DNA from: Hyaloscypha bicolor E
Taxonomy: Eukaryota; Ascomycota; Leotiomycetes; Helotiales; Hyaloscyphaceae
Assembly (NCBI RefSeq): GCF_002865645.1
Contig: NW_020194628.1
Location: 868,001 to 932,000 of the forward strand
Length of the DNA: 64,000 nucleotides
Direction: 5' to 3'
Under the pieces are notes generated by a model, which saw only the letters and a list, made by a program, of their open reading frames with translations, was not told where the DNA came from and made no database searches. This document shows positions 60,534 to 64,000 of the stretch, piece after piece. Each line of letters begins with the position of its first letter. Within the stretch, counting starts at the first letter, position 1. The position numbers and the translations under genes were made by a program.

Positions 60534-63213
60534 ATGCCGAAGGTTATTAGCTACACGCCGGCGTGGCTCTCGAAGCCTAACCCTGGTCATGAAATATTTA
60601 CTTCGAAGGTTATGAGCACCCAGCCTGCTTCATCAAATGGATCGAGCGCGAGTATCAAACGGAGTGCGAAGCCTGGACCTCGTCGAACTATTGCGCGCCG
60701 CGGAACGGAGGTTTTCATAGCTGTGGGTAGAGAGATTCGTTGGGCGGATCTGGTCTACCTGAAGGAGGCATGGGAAGACAAGCAGTCGAGAAATTCCTTT
60801 GGGAAGGAGAAGGGAGGGGACGGTGACAATCAGTATGAGGGAGATCATGCTCAGGGATATCGGGTGAGTTCTCCAGAAGCCATTCCTCTGCTCCAATTAA
60901 CAGTTGCAGACCATCAAAACCCAAGTTGCGGAAGACATTCGACAGCTCATCATCTCACCACATGCCAATTACATAGCGATCTTGACGACTCATACGGTCC
61001 ATGTTGCCATTCTACCCGAACCTTCACTGCTCACTGCTGCGGATACTGCCCCAATGAAGCTGAAGTACTATACCCTCGGGCCTACAACACATGTTACATC
61101 GCAGTGGGGAATTGCTTCAGCTTTGTGGCATCCGTTAGGCGTGAATGGAACATGTCTGGTGACGGTGACGGAAGATGCTATTGTGCGGCTATGGGAATTA
61201 TCTATTGCAGATCGATGGTCTTTCGACCGGCCAACGCTTGCCATCGATCTGAAAAAGTTGGCAGATGGGACATCCGTTGATCAAGATTTCGGAGCATCAG
61301 TACATGGAACGAGCAAGGGATTCTCTCCAGACTCGTTTGAGATGGAAGTGGCATCAGCTTGCTTTGCCGGCAGAGGAAGCGGAGGATGGTCACCAATGAC
61401 TTTATGGATTGCTATGAGGGAGGGCGATGTTTATGCTCTTTGCCCGCTGCTGCCCGAGAAATGGTCACCACCACCGACTCTCATCCCTTCTTTGTCTGTC
61501 TCGATCGTTGCCAAAGTTGCGGCTTTAGAAGATGAGCAAGGAGCTTCACCACAGAGCAAGCTATTGGCACAGCAACAACTTGAGTGGATGTCAGAAATCG
61601 ATAACCAGGAACCCCTCCACAGCGAAGGGCCTCCAGGTGAACCTCCCGCGGAAGTTTATACTAGACCCGGTAAGCCGGGCAGAGTACCAAAATTGCAGGG
61701 CCCTTTCGACCTTGACCTTGCTCCCGAAGAGTCAGAAGATGAGCTCGACGGACTTTTGAGCGATATCTGTGTTATTGGGCCCAAGATGGACGCTGATGAA
61801 TTAATGTTTGGAGAGGAAGATGATTTGGAGCTGGACGAAGTTGATCAGGAAGGGTTGTCCGTTGGGATCGTCTGTCTACTCACGACCAGTGGCCGACTTT
61901 CTGTTTGTCTGGATCTGGATGGGGTAGAGGCACAATGGCTACCCAAAGCCAAAGAGAAGAGGCTCCGATTTGTCGAAGACTCTGATCCTCCATCTTTGCT
62001 AACATTCGAGGTTTTGGACACTTCACGGGGGCTTGAGGTCTGGGAAGGCAACTGGCCAGTATTCAGTCACGACGTCAACTCTCGATACTCCTTCTATATC
62101 ACCAATACTTCGAGCGTTACTTTCATCTCACTCACCCCTTGGGTTTTCCGCCTGGAGACGGAGTTGAATGAAGCAACCGCTGGAACCGATTTCCGGATTG
62201 GCCTTTTGGCTCAAGGCCAGAGCTCACTTCGAGAGAGACTTCTCACCCAAAACTCGAACGATAAATCCACCCCGCTCGCTGCAAGCGCCGTTATTCGAGA
62301 TCCTGACCTTGGATACTTCCTTCTCACTGCTACGTCACATGGTCCCATTGCTCTGACTTTCGAGGCTCCCGATATACACTTTGATCTTGATCGCCGATCT
62401 CGTTCACCCACATACGACCCGGAACCCGATAAGCCTTTGATCTTCTTCGAGCCAAGGCCATGTTACGAACCTGCACATACCCTCCAGCAGAGTTCCGCGA
62501 TGCCGACATTCATCGAGAGACAGCGGCATGGCAAATACAAACGACTGTTGCAGGAAGAAGTTCGACTCTCACCGGCTACTCTTACAATCATTACCGAAGC
62601 ACACAAAGTCATCAGTGAAGAGACGCATCGCGTCGGGACTGCGGCTGCGGAACTATTCCGACGCTGTGAGAAATTACAACTCGACTTGAAGAATCACATT
62701 CACAAGGCGCGTGATGTAGCTACTCGCATAAAGGCGATCACAAGTGACGACGTGGAAGATGGACAGTCAGTAATTGCCGCAAATGAGAAGGTGGAGAAAC
62801 GAATCCATGCTGCGAGAGAGAGGCAAACAGAGCTTAACAACCGCATTGAAGATGTGAGACGGAAAGCCACCCGAGGATCCAATCGAGAGCTGAGCGACAA
62901 GGAGAAGGCGTGGATCGATGAGGTCCAGACTCTGGATAATAAGACCGATACGAAACAAGCAGGCGGTAATGCACTAGCGAAAAATTCAAAGGAGCCTTGG
63001 GAACGATTCAATGAAGTCAAGATGCTGAAGGAAAAACTGCTTGCGGAGATCAATGGTATGGAGGGGGAGGATGAAGTCGCGACGCCACAGAATGTCAAGG
63101 TGCCGTCTGAGATTCGGAAGGCGAAGATGGCACAGGTTATGGGGCTTTTGGATCGTGAGTCTGCGCTGGTGGAGGCGGCGAAGAATAGGCTTGAGAGGTT
63201 GAGCTTGTCTTAG
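60534..63213 (+). CDS. NUP82: Nucleoporin Nup82 (NUP88 orthologue)
   Basis: Two exons, 60,534-60,863 and 60,910-63,213, separated by a 46-nt intron (GTGAGT donor, phase 0), giving 877 residues. The N-terminal two thirds form a beta-propeller, with VLW-type segments such as HPLGVNGTCLVTVTEDAIVR LWEL (residues about 190-215) and an acidic insertion (ESEDELDGLL, EEDDLELDEVD). The C-terminal 250 residues are a long coiled coil (EEVRLSPATLTIITEAHKVI onward, NLKERLxEI-like heptads to RLERLSLS). This is the layout of Nup82/NUP88, the cytoplasmic-face nucleoporin that anchors Nup159 and Nsp1 through its coiled coil for mRNA export. The first-exon basic region (KRSAKPGPRRTIARR) is filamentous-fungal in style. 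Assignment rests on architecture and position-specific resemblance. Confidence 0.88.
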
Positions 63214-64000
63214 ATGATAGGAAAGAGGCAATATAAAGACGTGATGTTGTTGAATCTTGCACTGCATAACCAGATTGTGGTGGTGCAATGTGTTGCGCAA
63301 TATACATAATACTGCATCAGAGGGGGATGGCCAGTGCCACCAACAAAGGTACACCAGCTTCCTTCACAATTCTTGTTCTTAACCCACCTTTAGCTCTCAT
63401 CACCTGCTTAGTTCTTCTCCCATCTTTGATTCTTCTTTTACTTTTCACATTCTCATCTCATTCTTTACTTTCGTTCTTGCCTCCTTTTCGTTCTCCTCCC
63501 AGCTTAATTCTCATCTCGTCTCTTCTCGATTTCCTGTATTCCGTCTCGGATGAAACCAAATTTGTGGTGACACTGTCTCATTACTATATGGCTAACGCAT
63601 TGTGATTTTAAGCGGTTTATAAAGGGGGGGACAGGTCACGTGGCAGCACCCTGGTATAATGTCATTAATTATCCACATATTTGCAAGTAGATATCACTAG
63701 TCAATATAATATACTGATAAACAATGCAATTGAGGCGATTCGCAGATCAAGCAATGGATATCCGACAATTTCTTAATACATTGCGGAGACGCTTACGTTC
63801 TGAGATCCTTGAGACTCCTCCTCTACCTCCTTCTTTACCAGTCTCACAAGTCTCTACGCATTGCATACCCTTCACAAGTGCGAACCAGTTCTCAAGTACT
63901 ATAACTCCTCCATCACCTCATCTTCTTGCATTGAGGCTTTTCCGCCCATTTTGACCCCGTATTCATCACTGGTAATATCGGCAACAGAATCAGCAGCTAT
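63214..64000. other. NUP82 3' flank and right edge, no gene recognised
   Basis: Two frames (63,288-63,605, Leu/Ser-rich; 63,724-63,954, starting MQLRRFADQAMDIRQFLNTL) have no recognised domain. The second has a plausible start and could be the first exon of a gene cut by the window edge. A gtcacgtg motif lies at about 63,636. Confidence 0.35.

Noticed and set aside
62700..63098. 132-codon minus-strand Ser/Leu-rich frame
   Set aside because: Antisense shadow of the NUP82 coiled-coil region.

Overview
The window looks like a filamentous ascomycete chromosome segment. The genes carry short (46-171 nt) GT-AG introns with CTRAC-type branch points, and the recognisable products are fungal orthologues (Nup82, Cbc2, Trs20, mL60, histone H4). 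A Leotiomycete-like fungus is my guess, but nothing in the window proves the class. About two thirds of the window is extremely AT-rich, full of stop codons, and almost without CpA/TpG. That is the signature of repeat-induced point mutation (RIP) on transposons.

Layout. 1-20035 is a RIP-degraded isochore. It holds the wreck of a Ty3/gypsy retrotransposon (pol readable at about 4.9-8.3 kb, LTR-like direct repeats at about 0.27 and 12.98 kb) followed by unassigned degraded sequence. 20036-21290 is a small island of normal base composition with no recognisable gene. 21291-41700 is a nest of repeats: two inverted copies of a Helitron (about 23.2-30.95 kb on +, 36.46-41.64 kb on -), three copies of a repeat called R here that carries GC-rich minisatellite units, a 1003-bp hAT-type element with a perfect 8-bp target duplication inside the first R copy, and a 1.76-kb LTR element without coding capacity that has a perfect 5-bp target duplication. 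41719-41968 is a MITE with TIRs of about 44 bp.

42.2-48.4 kb is an accessory gene island: a WD40 protein, two related small secreted cysteine-rich proteins on the minus strand, an unrelated small secreted cysteine-containing protein on the plus strand, a 42-bp minisatellite, and nonsense-mutated gene fragments. It lies between RIP-mutated blocks, the setting in which plant-associated fungi often keep effector genes. The effector role is inference. 48.38-49.73 kb is another AT block and 49.73-54.59 kb is low-information sequence.

54.6-63.2 kb is the conserved core: histone H4 (-), TRS20/TRAPPC2 (-), MRPL31/mL60 (+), CBC2 (-) and NUP82 (+). TRS20/MRPL31 and CBC2/NUP82 are head-to-head pairs with 159 and 250 bp between start codons. 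These genes serve chromatin, ER-Golgi trafficking, mitochondrial translation, cap binding and nuclear-pore mRNA export. All five were spliced by eye, and each gives a complete, in-phase protein of the length expected for its family.

I found no tRNA, rRNA or CRISPR. I do not see a clearly novel system. The best candidates for something new are the secreted-protein family, the R repeat family, and the palindrome kept at the 3' end of both Helitron copies.
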